A stretch of DNA of 8,713 bases, from assembly GCA_017556665.1 (NCBI GenBank), contig JAFYMJ010000012.1:1-8713 (forward strand). Reading direction: 5' to 3'. The position numbers and the translations under genes are program-made. This stretch comes from Bacteroidales bacterium (GTDB lineage: Bacteria > Bacteroidota > Bacteroidia > Bacteroidales > UBA932). This document shows, in pieces, positions 1-6,586 of the stretch. Within the stretch, counting starts at the first letter, position 1, and each line of letters starts with the position of its first letter. Under the pieces are notes generated by a model. It saw only the letters and a program-made list of their open reading frames with translations, made no database searches and had not been told where the DNA came from.

Positions 1-646
1 CATTAAGAAAGTGGAAGAGGCAACAAATGGCAGAGTAGGATATATCTACATTCCAGATATGGGTCCCGACGGACTTAATGAGTTTGCAAGATACTTCTAT
101 CCTCAATTGGATAAAGAGGCCCTAATTATAGATGACCGTGCAAACGGTGGTGGAAATGTTTCTCCTATGATTATTGAGCGTTTGCTTAGAAAAACATACA
201 GAATGACAATGTACAGGAATTCTGACCGCAACGGTACAATTCCAGATGCAACCCACCACGGACCTAAAGTATTGCTTATAAACAAGTACTCTGCATCAGA
301 TGGAGATTTGTTCCCATGGAGCTTTAAAGAAAACAATCTTGGAACAGTAATTGGTACCAGAACATGGGGAGGTATAGTAGGTATTAGCGGTTCTCTTCCA
401 TATATGGATGGAACAGACGTTAGAGTACCATTCTTTACAAACTATTCTGCCAGAACCGGAGAATGGATAGTAGAGAACCATGGTGTAGATCCAGATATTT
501 TAATTGATAATGACCCTATTAAAGAGCAAGCCGGCATAGACCAGCAGCTTAATAAAGCAATTGAGGTTGTTATGGAGCAATTGAAAGAGAGAAAACCACT
601 TCCAAAAACTCCAGCCCCAAGAACATTAAAGGATTTAGGTCTGTAA
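1..646 (+). CDS. Tricorn-type S41 serine protease, C-terminal part (5' end outside window)
   Basis: The frame is open from the first base of the window, so this is the 3' end of a longer gene; the GTG at 11 is an internal Val codon, not a start. Numbering from that codon, the visible 211 residues form the catalytic core of an S41 peptidase. The segment YSASDGD (93-99) carries the expected nucleophile Ser96 followed by Asp97. GTRTWGG (115-121) and VENHGVDPD (154-162) follow, with Glu155 at the place of the tricorn charge-relay Glu. This block closely resembles the end of archaeal tricorn protease, where the same motifs occur in the same order. Bacterial tricorn homologues are about 1,000 residues with N-terminal beta-propellers and a PDZ domain, which would lie upstream. 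The expected role is degradation of peptides or proteins; Bacteroidota members are usually exported, but the signal peptide is not visible here. A terminator follows the stop, so it is transcriptionally separate from the fimbria genes. A role in pilin processing is not supported. Confidence 0.9.
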   Translation, partial: IKKVEEATNGRVGYIYIPDMGPDGLNEFARYFYPQLDKEALIIDDRANGGGNVSPMIIERLLRKTYRMTMYRNSDRNGTIPDATHHGPKVLLINKYSASDGDLFPWSFKENNLGTVIGTRTWGGIVGISGSLPYMDGTDVRVPFFTNYSARTGEWIVENHGVDPDILIDNDPIKEQAGIDQQLNKAIEVVMEQLKERKPLPKTPAPRTLKDLGL

Positions 647-653
647 AATCTTA

Positions 654-704
654 TAGTAGAACTGGTGATTTTTATAAAAAATTGCCGGTTCTACTAAATT
701 TTTC
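654..704 (+). terminator. Rho-independent terminator of the S41 protease gene
   Basis: An inverted repeat starts 8 bases after the stop codon. TAGTAGAACTGG (654-665) pairs with CCGGTTCTACTA (685-696) over 12 positions with one G-T wobble, and a T-rich run follows at 699-703. The loop is fairly long (19 bases), but the stem is strong for such AT-rich DNA. Confidence 0.75.
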
Positions 705-712
705 AAAAAAAA

Positions 713-743
713 TTTGGAGATTAAAAAAATATAAGTACCTTTG
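713..743 (+). promoter_or_regulatory. Bacteroides-type promoter for tRNA-Pro
   Basis: TTTG at 713-716 and TACCTTTG at 736-743 are 19 bases apart. They match the Bacteroides sigma-ABfr consensus (-33 TTTG and -7 TAnnTTTG, 19-21 base spacing). The tRNA begins 31 bases after the -7 box, leaving room for a short 5' leader removed by RNase P. Confidence 0.75.
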
Positions 744-774
744 CATCCGCTTTGGGACAAATCCAAATGCTAAT

Positions 775-848
775 CGGGATGTGGCGCAGTTGGTTAGCGC
801 ACCTGCTTTGGGAGCAGGGGGTCCTGCGTTCGAGTCGCAGTATCCCGA
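775..848 (+). tRNA. tRNA-Pro (anticodon TGG)
   Basis: A full cloverleaf folds by eye. The acceptor stem pairs CGGGATG (775-781) with TATCCCG (841-847), with one G-T pair. The D arm holds GCGC and GCGC around AGTTGGTTA (784-800). The anticodon stem CCTGC/GCAGG encloses the loop TTTGGGA, with anticodon TGG at 809-811. The variable loop is five bases, and the T arm is CTGCG-TTCGAGT-CGCAG (824-840). The discriminator is A848. The encoded 3' end reads ACA rather than ACCA, so CCA must be added by nucleotidyltransferase. It reads proline CCA and, by wobble, other CCN codons. It stands alone with its own promoter and terminator. Confidence 0.96.
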
Positions 849-856
849 CAAAATTA

Positions 857-890
857 AAGGAGTTACAAAATCTTGTGACTCTTTTTTTTG
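857..890 (+). terminator. Rho-independent terminator of tRNA-Pro
   Basis: GAGTTACAA (860-868) and TTGTGACTC (873-881) form a 9-pair stem with one G-T wobble around a four-base loop AATC. A run of eight T follows at 882-889. The upstream AAG (857-859) can extend the stem into the T-run. It starts 12 bases after the tRNA and should isolate the tRNA from the downstream fimbria operon. Confidence 0.88.
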
Positions 891-948
891 TATCCCCTCT
901 TTTTCTATAAAATTCGTTCAAAATTCATTTTCAAAATCTACAAAAACC

Positions 949-966
949 AAAAAAAATGGGGGGGGG
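949..966. repeat. A8-T-G9 homopolymer tract upstream of the fimbria operon
   Basis: Eight A (949-956), one T, then nine consecutive G (958-966) lie in otherwise AT-rich intergenic DNA. The run ends 58 bases before the -7 box of the operon promoter and 130 bases before the first start codon. It is not inside a credible gene. G or C runs of this length are typical slipped-strand mutation sites and are often found at surface-structure loci. Confidence 0.85.
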
Positions 967-1016
967 TAGCGTAAAAACTTCACTTTTTCTTAACATTATT
1001 ATAGATATTTATATAT

Positions 1017-1040
1017 AAAGTTTATAACTTTGTAGGACCC
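1017..1040 (+). promoter_or_regulatory. Probable promoter of the fimbria operon, with a dyad over the -7 box
   Basis: TAACTTTG at 1025-1032 matches the Bacteroides -7 consensus TAnnTTTG exactly. No good TTTG is present about 19-21 bases upstream (only ATTATTATAG-like sequence), so the -33 half is weak and an activator may be needed. AAAGTT (1017-1022) and AACTTT (1026-1031) form a perfect 6-base inverted repeat with a 3-base centre overlapping the box, which could be an operator. Transcription would start near 1038-1042, giving an AT-rich leader of roughly 55-60 bases before the start codon at 1097, with no obvious riboswitch fold. Confidence 0.55.
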
Positions 1041-1096
1041 AGTTAAAAACGCGAAAAAATTTATAATAAATTAGATTAATTTTTACTTAGCATAAA

Positions 1097-2392
1097 ATGC
1101 GACATCGCTCCCATATAATAATGCTTTTATGTTGTTTTGTGTTGACGTTGTTTATAAAACAAGTCTCTTTTGCACAAGATAATAAAGTAGTTCAAGGAAG
1201 TCATAAAGTATATGAGTTCAAATTGCACTACAAAAAGGATTCTGTATCCTTAAACAAAGCGTATATGGGCAATGCGGAGCAGCTTAATCAGTTGGAGTGG
1301 TTTATCAAGCATGTTCCCCAGCTAGGTGACAGCATTATAATTTATTCTTATTCTTCTCCAGAAGGACCTTATTGGAATAATGCACGATTGGCAAAAGAGC
1401 GTGGCGAAACAGCAAAAAAATACTTAAAATCTTTGTTCGCCAACAGAACTCTGGCTAATTGTGTAATTTTTGTTAATCCAGCTGCAGAGAACTGGGAAGG
1501 TTTGCGTAATTTGGTTGAGAGCAATTATACTAATCCAGATAAAAATAAGGTACTTGATGTAATAACATCCAATTTGCCACCTCACATTAAAAAATCAAGA
1601 TTAAAGAAGGTTAGTAACGGACATGCGTGGCTGTATATAATGGAGAACTATATGCCACAGCTAAGGTATGCTACTTGGATTGGAAAATGGCAAGACCCTA
1701 TGAATAAGTTGGAGGTATTGCCAGAGGTTGAGCATAATATAACAACAAAGGCTGTTGAGCAAATAGTGGAACCTGCAATTGTAATGCAACCTATTAAATT
1801 GGATAATACATTCAAAAAAATAGAGACCAAGACCATTATTGCTCTTAAGACTAATGTTCTTTACGATTTGGCAACAGTATTGAATTTTGCAGTAGAGGTA
1901 CCATTCAACAAGAATTTTTCAATATTGTATGAACAACACTTCCCTTGGTGGCTAACAGAAAGCAATAAATTCTGTATCCAGCACCTAAGTTTTGGAGGAG
2001 AGTTCCGTTGGTGGTTTCTACCTAAAACAAAAGAAGCAACAGCAAAACTCGCAAAAAGGGATGCGTTGGTTGGACATTTCCTTGGATTACACGGATGGGG
2101 AGGAAAAGGAGATATTCAGATAGGTAGAAAGTTTGGGTGTTACCAGTATGAATTCTGGAGTGCGGGACTTACATATGGTTATGCGATGCCCCTTTCAAAA
2201 CATCTGAATGTGGAGTTTGCCATCTCTGTTGGTTATGCAAATATCCCTTATAGACACTATATACCTACAGAGGATTGGGAAATACTTATAAAAGACCCTA
2301 AAAAAGTTGGTACATTACACTATTTTGGACCTACAAAAGTTCAGGTAAATCTTGTAGTGCCAATTAGAATGAAAAGAGGAGGTGCAAGATGA
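1097..2392 (+). CDS. DUF3575 outer-membrane protein with N-terminal OmpA-like domain, fimbria-associated
   Basis: A 431-residue exported protein. Residues 1-26 are a signal peptide (charged start, hydrophobic stretch at 8-20, probable cut after SFA). Residues about 39-112 resemble a divergent OmpA-type periplasmic domain: SSPEG (86-90) then NARLAKER (95-102), matching the spacing of the usual D..G and N..LS..RA motifs. The canonical diaminopimelate-binding Asp is replaced by Ser87, while the Arg (102) is kept, so peptidoglycan binding is uncertain. Residues about 249-425 match DUF3575: ALKTNVLYDLATVLNFAVEV at the front, PWW (283-285), GHFLGLHGW (326-334), and GLTYGYAMPL (357-366). This part is predicted to be an outer-membrane beta barrel. 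DUF3575 genes commonly precede fimbrillin genes in Bacteroidales. It is the first gene of the operon and overlaps the next by ATGA, so the two are likely translationally coupled. A role in assembly or anchoring is inferred, not shown. Confidence 0.85.
   Translation: MRHRSHIIMLLCCFVLTLFIKQVSFAQDNKVVQGSHKVYEFKLHYKKDSVSLNKAYMGNAEQLNQLEWFIKHVPQLGDSIIIYSYSSPEGPYWNNARLAKERGETAKKYLKSLFANRTLANCVIFVNPAAENWEGLRNLVESNYTNPDKNKVLDVITSNLPPHIKKSRLKKVSNGHAWLYIMENYMPQLRYATWIGKWQDPMNKLEVLPEVEHNITTKAVEQIVEPAIVMQPIKLDNTFKKIETKTIIALKTNVLYDLATVLNFAVEVPFNKNFSILYEQHFPWWLTESNKFCIQHLSFGGEFRWWFLPKTKEATAKLAKRDALVGHFLGLHGWGGKGDIQIGRKFGCYQYEFWSAGLTYGYAMPLSKHLNVEFAISVGYANIPYRHYIPTEDWEILIKDPKKVGTLHYFGPTKVQVNLVVPIRMKRGGAR
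2377..2382 (+). promoter_or_regulatory. Shine-Dalgarno-like AGGAGG before the DUF5119 gene
   Basis: AGGAGG lies 6 bases before the ATG at 2389, inside the last codons of the upstream gene, where it encodes part of KRGGAR. It is a perfect anti-SD complement at good spacing. That is unusual in Bacteroidota, where most starts in this window have only A-rich leaders. It may help re-initiation at the ATGA overlap, or may be a by-product of the coding sequence. Confidence 0.45.
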
Positions 2393-3393
2393 GAGCGATT
2401 ATAAGATATATTGCATCGTTTGTAGTACTGTTGGCGATTTTTGCATCGTGTGAGCGGAGGCCTTTGTCTGAACTTGCAAACTATACAAATATTAAAGTTG
2501 AAGTGGATATAGAGGCTGTTGCCAACGTAACTTGTGATATCTATAATGAAAAAATTCCAATTCCTGTAATTGAGCCACAGGCAATGCATGTCCTTTTCTA
2601 TGAACCAAACTCAAAATATGTTGCTGCAGAAACATTCATTACCGATATTGAGTACAATAGTAAAGGTAAAAGAATGTTAAAGGGTAACATTTCAATTATG
2701 CCTGGCAATTATAAGATGCTTATATATGATTTTGGTACAGAAGCTACAATAGTTGATGAATATTATAAATGGGAAGAGTGTAAAGCATATACCAACGAAA
2801 TATCTTCTTCGCTTAAGGGAGCCTTTAAAACAAGATCAGATTTTGATTATATAGTTCATGAACCAGATCACTTGGTTGTTGCAAGAAGCGAAAATGAGCA
2901 TATCCCATATGTAGAAGAAGTGCATACAATTGAAGCTGCTGCCACTTCTGTGGTAGAGAGTTATTATGTACAAATTAAAGTTGAAGGCTTGGAATATGTG
3001 GCAACTGCACAAGCTATATTGTCTGGAATGGTAAGTGGAAACAAGATATCTTCAAATATTAAAATAATAGAACCACAAGCCTCTGTCTATTTTACAATGC
3101 ACAAGAGTGATGATAAAGGGGTACCTGTTATTTGTAATGTATTTAACACATTTGGAAGAATTGATAACTCAACAAATAACCTGGAGGTTACTTTTGATAT
3201 AAAGACAAATGATGGTAGGGTTATACAGAAAACATTTGACATTTCCCATTTATTTTTAACAGAGGAGTGTATAAAGCACCATTGGCTATTATTGGATGAA
3301 ACAATAGTTATTGAGCCTCCTAAAAATGCTGGAGGAGGATTCCAGCCAGAGGTAGAAGATTGGGAAGGTGAACATACAGAAATAGTATTGTAG
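2389..3393 (+). CDS. DUF5119 family lipoprotein of the fimbria operon
   Basis: A 334-residue protein with a lipoprotein signal: hydrophobic residues 7-19 and lipobox FASC with Cys21. The body matches the DUF5119 pattern known beside DUF3575 genes in Bacteroides-type genomes. Visible marks are MHVLFYEP (66-73), a PGNYKMLIYDFGTEATIV block near the end of the first third, an AILSGMVSG segment in the middle, FNTFGR in the last third, and the C-terminal GGGFQPEVEDWEGE. The first half looks like the beta-sandwich of FimB/Mfa2-type pilus proteins (strand, then PG.Y, then a strand), but this is a weak resemblance. It is probably anchored in the outer membrane and works with the upstream barrel protein in anchoring or assembling the pilus; that role is inferred. 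The start is fixed by the ATGA overlap and the AGGAGG before it. Three stop codons in a row (TAG TAA TAA) end it. Confidence 0.8.
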   Translation: MRAIIRYIASFVVLLAIFASCERRPLSELANYTNIKVEVDIEAVANVTCDIYNEKIPIPVIEPQAMHVLFYEPNSKYVAAETFITDIEYNSKGKRMLKGNISIMPGNYKMLIYDFGTEATIVDEYYKWEECKAYTNEISSSLKGAFKTRSDFDYIVHEPDHLVVARSENEHIPYVEEVHTIEAAATSVVESYYVQIKVEGLEYVATAQAILSGMVSGNKISSNIKIIEPQASVYFTMHKSDDKGVPVICNVFNTFGRIDNSTNNLEVTFDIKTNDGRVIQKTFDISHLFLTEECIKHHWLLLDETIVIEPPKNAGGGFQPEVEDWEGEHTEIVL

Positions 3394-3402
3394 TAATAAA
3401 TA

Positions 3403-3421
3403 AATTAATTAATTAATTAAT
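3403..3421. repeat. AATT tetranucleotide repeat (about 4.75 copies)
   Basis: AATT is repeated in tandem from 3403 to 3421, between the triple stop of the DUF5119 gene and the first fimbrillin. The stretch continues into an A-rich leader (ATAAAACACAACAAATC) ending at the ATG at 3451. No TAnnTTTG box is seen here. The A/T-rich leader is of the kind that supports strong translation in Bacteroidota. The repeat could also be a slippage site or an upstream AT-rich element. Confidence 0.7.
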
Positions 3422-3450
3422 CTATATAAAACACAACAAATCTTTAAATT

Positions 3451-4542
3451 ATGAAAAAGTTATTTTTTGTAGTTGCACTTCTTGCAGTGGTTGCAAGTTG
3501 TACAAAGAATGAGGTTATCTCTCAAAATGATGGTAATAAAGAGATTACCTATCTTACAGCTCCGTTGACAAAAGCTACTACTTACGGTACTGATAACAAA
3601 TTTTACTCGTTCGCATATTTGGTGCAGGGTTATGGTTCAAATTGGGCTGATAATTCTTCTACTGCTGCTACTTTTATTGACCATGCTTTGATTTCGTATA
3701 ATGATAATAAATGGAAAGCAGCAACTGCTTATTATTGGCCTAAAGATGCGAATAGCAAACTTACTTTCTTTGCCTGGGGTGATGGTACACCGGCCCCTGC
3801 TCTGGCAATGGGAGATTGTTCCAATACTACAGGTATAGTTTTTGTCGATTATAACGTTGCTACTTCCAAAAATAAGGATTTGATGGTTGCTAAAATTGCG
3901 GCAGACCAAAAAAGTAACACTGCATCGGTTAATCCTCCTTATGGTCAAGATGGTGTTACTCAAGGAGTTCCAACTCTATTCTATCATATCCTTTCATCTT
4001 TGGTAATTCAAGCAAAAACTGATAATGCTTATACAGGTTATACATTTAAGGTAAAATCTATCACTTTCAATGATGTATGTGTAAAAGGAACATACACTCA
4101 AGGTGTTAATACTCAGTATCTTCCTACAGGAGCTCCTGCTTCAGGTACGGCACCACATAATGATGTTTGGACAGAAGATGTAGGTACTGCAGCAACCCTT
4201 AATCTATATACTGCTAGTGATGCTGACGGTACTCTAATTGTAAATGACGGTTCTTCTAATACTACTCCATTGAATAATACTAACTCAACAGGTAGCGAAT
4301 ACACAATAATGTTGCCTCATACTTTGGCAAATTATGAGACAGTAACAATTGTTTACACTGTTCACAACGGTTCTGCATTGGAGGAAGTAACAAATACCGT
4401 AAACCTTAATACAATCTTTACTGAAGGTTGGTTGCCAGGTAAGAAATATACCCTTACAATCACACTATCTCTTAACGAGATTCTTTGGGATCCTGCTGTT
4501 GAGGTGTGGGATACTGGTACATCATATTCTTGGAGTATGTAA
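3451..4542 (+). CDS. Fimbrillin family lipoprotein, probable major pilin
   Basis: A 363-residue FimA/Mfa1-superfamily subunit (Mfa_like_1 type). MKKLFFVVALLAVVASC is a clear lipoprotein signal (Cys17). A TKA motif follows at 40-42, where the N-terminal strand would be cut off before polymerisation. Family marks run in the usual order: Trp88 then YYWPKD (94-99) and LTFFAWGD; DLMVAKI (143-149); VPTLFYHILSSL (173-184); a GTYTQG segment at 213-218; LPGKKYTLTITL (328-339). A C-terminal extension follows with Trp346, Trp353 and a final SYSWSM, suitable as the donor strand for the next subunit. By eye its codons favour T-ending forms (GCT, ACT, GGT) more than those of its neighbours, and it has its own A-rich leader and a 3' stem-loop. 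These points suggest it is the most highly expressed subunit, which is an inference. The product would sit on the outer membrane and form the shaft. Confidence 0.86.
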   Translation: MKKLFFVVALLAVVASCTKNEVISQNDGNKEITYLTAPLTKATTYGTDNKFYSFAYLVQGYGSNWADNSSTAATFIDHALISYNDNKWKAATAYYWPKDANSKLTFFAWGDGTPAPALAMGDCSNTTGIVFVDYNVATSKNKDLMVAKIAADQKSNTASVNPPYGQDGVTQGVPTLFYHILSSLVIQAKTDNAYTGYTFKVKSITFNDVCVKGTYTQGVNTQYLPTGAPASGTAPHNDVWTEDVGTAATLNLYTASDADGTLIVNDGSSNTTPLNNTNSTGSEYTIMLPHTLANYETVTIVYTVHNGSALEEVTNTVNLNTIFTEGWLPGKKYTLTITLSLNEILWDPAVEVWDTGTSYSWSM

Positions 4543-4558
4543 TAATTTAAACATTTAA

Positions 4559-4586
4559 CTTAAGGGCGGGTGAAACCGCCCTTAGG
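4559..4586 (+). terminator. GC-rich stem-loop after the first fimbrillin, without a U-tract
   Basis: TAAGGGCGG (4561-4569) and CCGCCCTTA (4576-4584) pair perfectly over 9 bases around a 6-base loop, and can be extended by a wobble and a C-G pair to 4559-4586. No T-run follows (the next bases are TACTAATTGATTTTATC), so it is not a full intrinsic terminator. With the next fimbrillin starting 27 bases later and no promoter box seen between, it probably acts as a 3' mRNA stabiliser or processing point, or as a partial terminator. Any of these would lower expression of the downstream genes. Confidence 0.65.
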
Positions 4587-4612
4587 TACTAATTGATTTT
4601 ATCGGGAAAAGG

Positions 4613-5677
4613 ATGAAAATTATAATAAAAGGAATCATATTATTTTTTGCAGCTTCTGTTATACTGGGGTTGCACTCTTGTGTTTCAAATGAGAATATTG
4701 AACCGCAACAGAGTGAAATATGGTATAATCTTGCCCCGGTAAAACAGAATTCAACAACAAAAGCTGCGTTTTCTCCCTTTGATGGCACATTTGGTACTTT
4801 TGCCTATAAGTTTGAGGCAGGAAAGTCTTATGATGCAAACAAAAATGATGCTGGAATAGAGAAATATATTGACAATGCGCAAATCTCTAAACAAGGGGGA
4901 GTATGGAAGGGGGCAACATCTTATTTCTGGCCAAAAGATGGGAGTTCTCTCACGTTTTTCTCCTATGCACCATATGATAACCTTAAAAACAAGGTTACAT
5001 GTACACCGGCCAACGGCATTATGTTTACAGATTATAAGGTTTCTGCTGTTGTAGGGAATCTTTCGTCTGAAACTGATCTCCTTGTTGCTGATGTTGCAAA
5101 AGATCTTGTATATAATGCATATTCATACTTTACATCTGGTGTCCCTACTTTATTTAAACACAAATTGTGTACTGTACAGTTCTTGATTTCATATGCAAAT
5201 GAGCCAGCGCGTTCGGGAACTGACATTGCCGATGCCGATAAAATAGAAATCACTTCATTTCAATTACAAAATATATATACTCAAGGAGATTTTGTATCTA
5301 ATGGGTGGACAAATTTAACAAGCGAGAAGGATTATCCTAATTCAGTATCTTCCAAGATTGAATTGGAGTATGATTTTGTAAGTTCTCCAGCAAGACCAGT
5401 AGATGCTGAATTGTTTGGGGAAACAATGATGATTCCTCAGCCAACCAATTCGGCAGGTGGTAATCCTCCCACAATTATTATAGGTTATACTAAAGGTGGT
5501 GTAGTTCAGGCACCAGCTGTAATTACATTATATACCCCTTCTTTACCAATGTGGGAAGCCGGTAAAAAAATTATATATAGAATTTCTATAAGTACAAAAG
5601 ATGAGTACATAGAATTCAGTGGTACACCAAGTGGTTGGGATGATTTGAGTGGAGGAGACATTAATGTAGGTGTGTAA
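4613..5677 (+). CDS. Fimbrillin family lipoprotein, second pilin subunit
   Basis: A 354-residue Mfa_like_1-type protein, homologous to but clearly different from the one upstream. The signal runs to Cys23 with the lipobox LHSC, which is slightly unusual because of the His at -2. TTKA at 48-51 marks the expected processing region. Family blocks: Trp98 and YFWPKDG (104-110) with LTFFSYAPY; DLLVADVAKD (155-164); VPTLFKHKL (177-185); an IYTQGDF segment (221-227); MWEAGKKIIYRISI (313-326). A C-terminal tail with SGWDD (340-344) and a Gly-rich end follows. The ATG at 4613 gives a proper charged n-region (MKIIIKG), with AAAAGG just before it. It follows the stem-loop at 4559-4586 and joins the next gene at TAATG. 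Its position suggests a minor shaft or tip-proximal subunit. Confidence 0.84.
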   Translation: MKIIIKGIILFFAASVILGLHSCVSNENIEPQQSEIWYNLAPVKQNSTTKAAFSPFDGTFGTFAYKFEAGKSYDANKNDAGIEKYIDNAQISKQGGVWKGATSYFWPKDGSSLTFFSYAPYDNLKNKVTCTPANGIMFTDYKVSAVVGNLSSETDLLVADVAKDLVYNAYSYFTSGVPTLFKHKLCTVQFLISYANEPARSGTDIADADKIEITSFQLQNIYTQGDFVSNGWTNLTSEKDYPNSVSSKIELEYDFVSSPARPVDAELFGETMMIPQPTNSAGGNPPTIIIGYTKGGVVQAPAVITLYTPSLPMWEAGKKIIYRISISTKDEYIEFSGTPSGWDDLSGGDINVGV

Positions 5678-6582
5678 TGAAAAAAGGATATACATACATA
5701 TTGGTTGCACTATTAATGCTTCTTGCATTAGCGGGTTGTGTTAACAAAGAAGAAGATTATGAACCTAATTTCAGTATCTTCTTTAATGCTGTTGTAGGTA
5801 ATCGAACCAAAGCAAATTATACTGATGTAGTATATCCAAATGATGTTCCTTTTAGAGTTTGGGGATATAAGCTTATAAACAGTAAAAATTGGAATAGCAA
5901 TAGATCAGATGCAGATGTAGTATTTGATGATTTACAGGTAAAGTACCTTGATGGTTTTTGGTATACAGTTCAGCAACATATTTGGCCATCTGATGAGTAC
6001 AGAATGAATTTCTTTGCGTTCTCTCCGTCGGATTGCAATGCAACTTTTTCAAGAGAAAATGGAGTTGAGTTAAAGAATTTTGATGCAGCAAAAGACTGTG
6101 GCTTTTTGTACTCAGAGCCTGTTATGGATATGATTTCTCCAGAAATAGATGCTCCAGTCCAACTTGTGTTCAAGAGCCCTATGTCTGAGGTTTTGTTTAA
6201 GGTATATGCTGTTTCTTCTAATGATATTAATTTGAATATTACAGGGGTAAAGCTTAAGGATGTTTATACCAAAGGAAACTTTATGCAGTATAGCACTCCT
6301 CACTGGTATGATCTCTCAGAAAAAAAAGATGTTGTAGTATTTGAGGGTGACAATAGTTTAAAGAATACTCCAGAGTGTGTAGGAGAAAGTATATATCTGA
6401 TACCGCAAGACATAAAACCGGTAATTTTCTACAATTATAAAGTTGATGGCACCTTGGTGCCTATTTATAGAGAAGTGGAGTTGGATATGAGTAATCTTCC
6501 TAAACCGTCAACAGGTAGAAAACAGGTGTATACCATAAAGATATCCCCCGAAACAGTAGTAGTGCAGAATCCAAAGAAGTAG
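5677..6582 (+). CDS. Fimbrillin family lipoprotein, divergent third subunit lacking the C-terminal Trp strand
   Basis: A 301-residue protein, the shortest of the set. The signal ends in LALAGC (Cys21). RTKA at 43-46 matches the processing motif, here with both Arg43 and Lys45 available. Family marks are present but eroded: Trp95 then IWPSDEYRMNFFAFSP (102-117); DMISPEI (151-157) in place of DLxVA; VQLVFKSPMSEVLFKV (161-176), where the usual FKH becomes FKS; KLKDVYTKGNF (192-202); GRKQVYTIKI (280-289). The protein stops 12 residues after that last strand, with NPKK and no Trp-containing tail, unlike the two fimbrillins upstream and the one downstream. The missing tail suggests a special position in the pilus, such as an end subunit. 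The start ATG overlaps the preceding stop by one base, so translation is probably coupled. Confidence 0.8.
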   Translation: MKKGYTYILVALLMLLALAGCVNKEEDYEPNFSIFFNAVVGNRTKANYTDVVYPNDVPFRVWGYKLINSKNWNSNRSDADVVFDDLQVKYLDGFWYTVQQHIWPSDEYRMNFFAFSPSDCNATFSRENGVELKNFDAAKDCGFLYSEPVMDMISPEIDAPVQLVFKSPMSEVLFKVYAVSSNDINLNITGVKLKDVYTKGNFMQYSTPHWYDLSEKKDVVVFEGDNSLKNTPECVGESIYLIPQDIKPVIFYNYKVDGTLVPIYREVELDMSNLPKPSTGRKQVYTIKISPETVVVQNPKK

Positions 6583-6586
6583 AGAA

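Noticed and set aside
1..646. The S41 protease as the processing enzyme of the pilins
   Set aside because: It belongs to the tricorn type, ends in a terminator, and is separated by a tRNA unit; nothing in the sequence links it to pilin cleavage.
682..969. 95-codon open frame in the intergenic region
   Set aside because: It runs through the tRNA-Pro gene and its terminator and has no family resemblance; it is a chance frame.
775..1096. tRNA-Pro as an integration site for a mobile island carrying the fimbria operon
   Set aside because: No integrase is present and no repeat of the tRNA 3' end is seen elsewhere in the window; an intact promoter and terminator surround the tRNA.
900..1096. Invertible promoter of the kind used for Bacteroides capsule and fimbria loci
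   Set aside because: No pair of matching inverted repeats flanks the -7 box beyond the small 1017-1031 dyad, and no recombinase gene is in the window.
1090..1100. GCAT-AAA-ATGC hairpin over the start codon of the DUF3575 gene
   Set aside because: A four-pair stem with a three-base loop is too weak to regulate translation and is expected by chance.
4582..4788. Reverse-strand frame at the start of the second fimbrillin
   Set aside because: It overlaps a well-supported gene and a stem-loop and shows no protein family motif.
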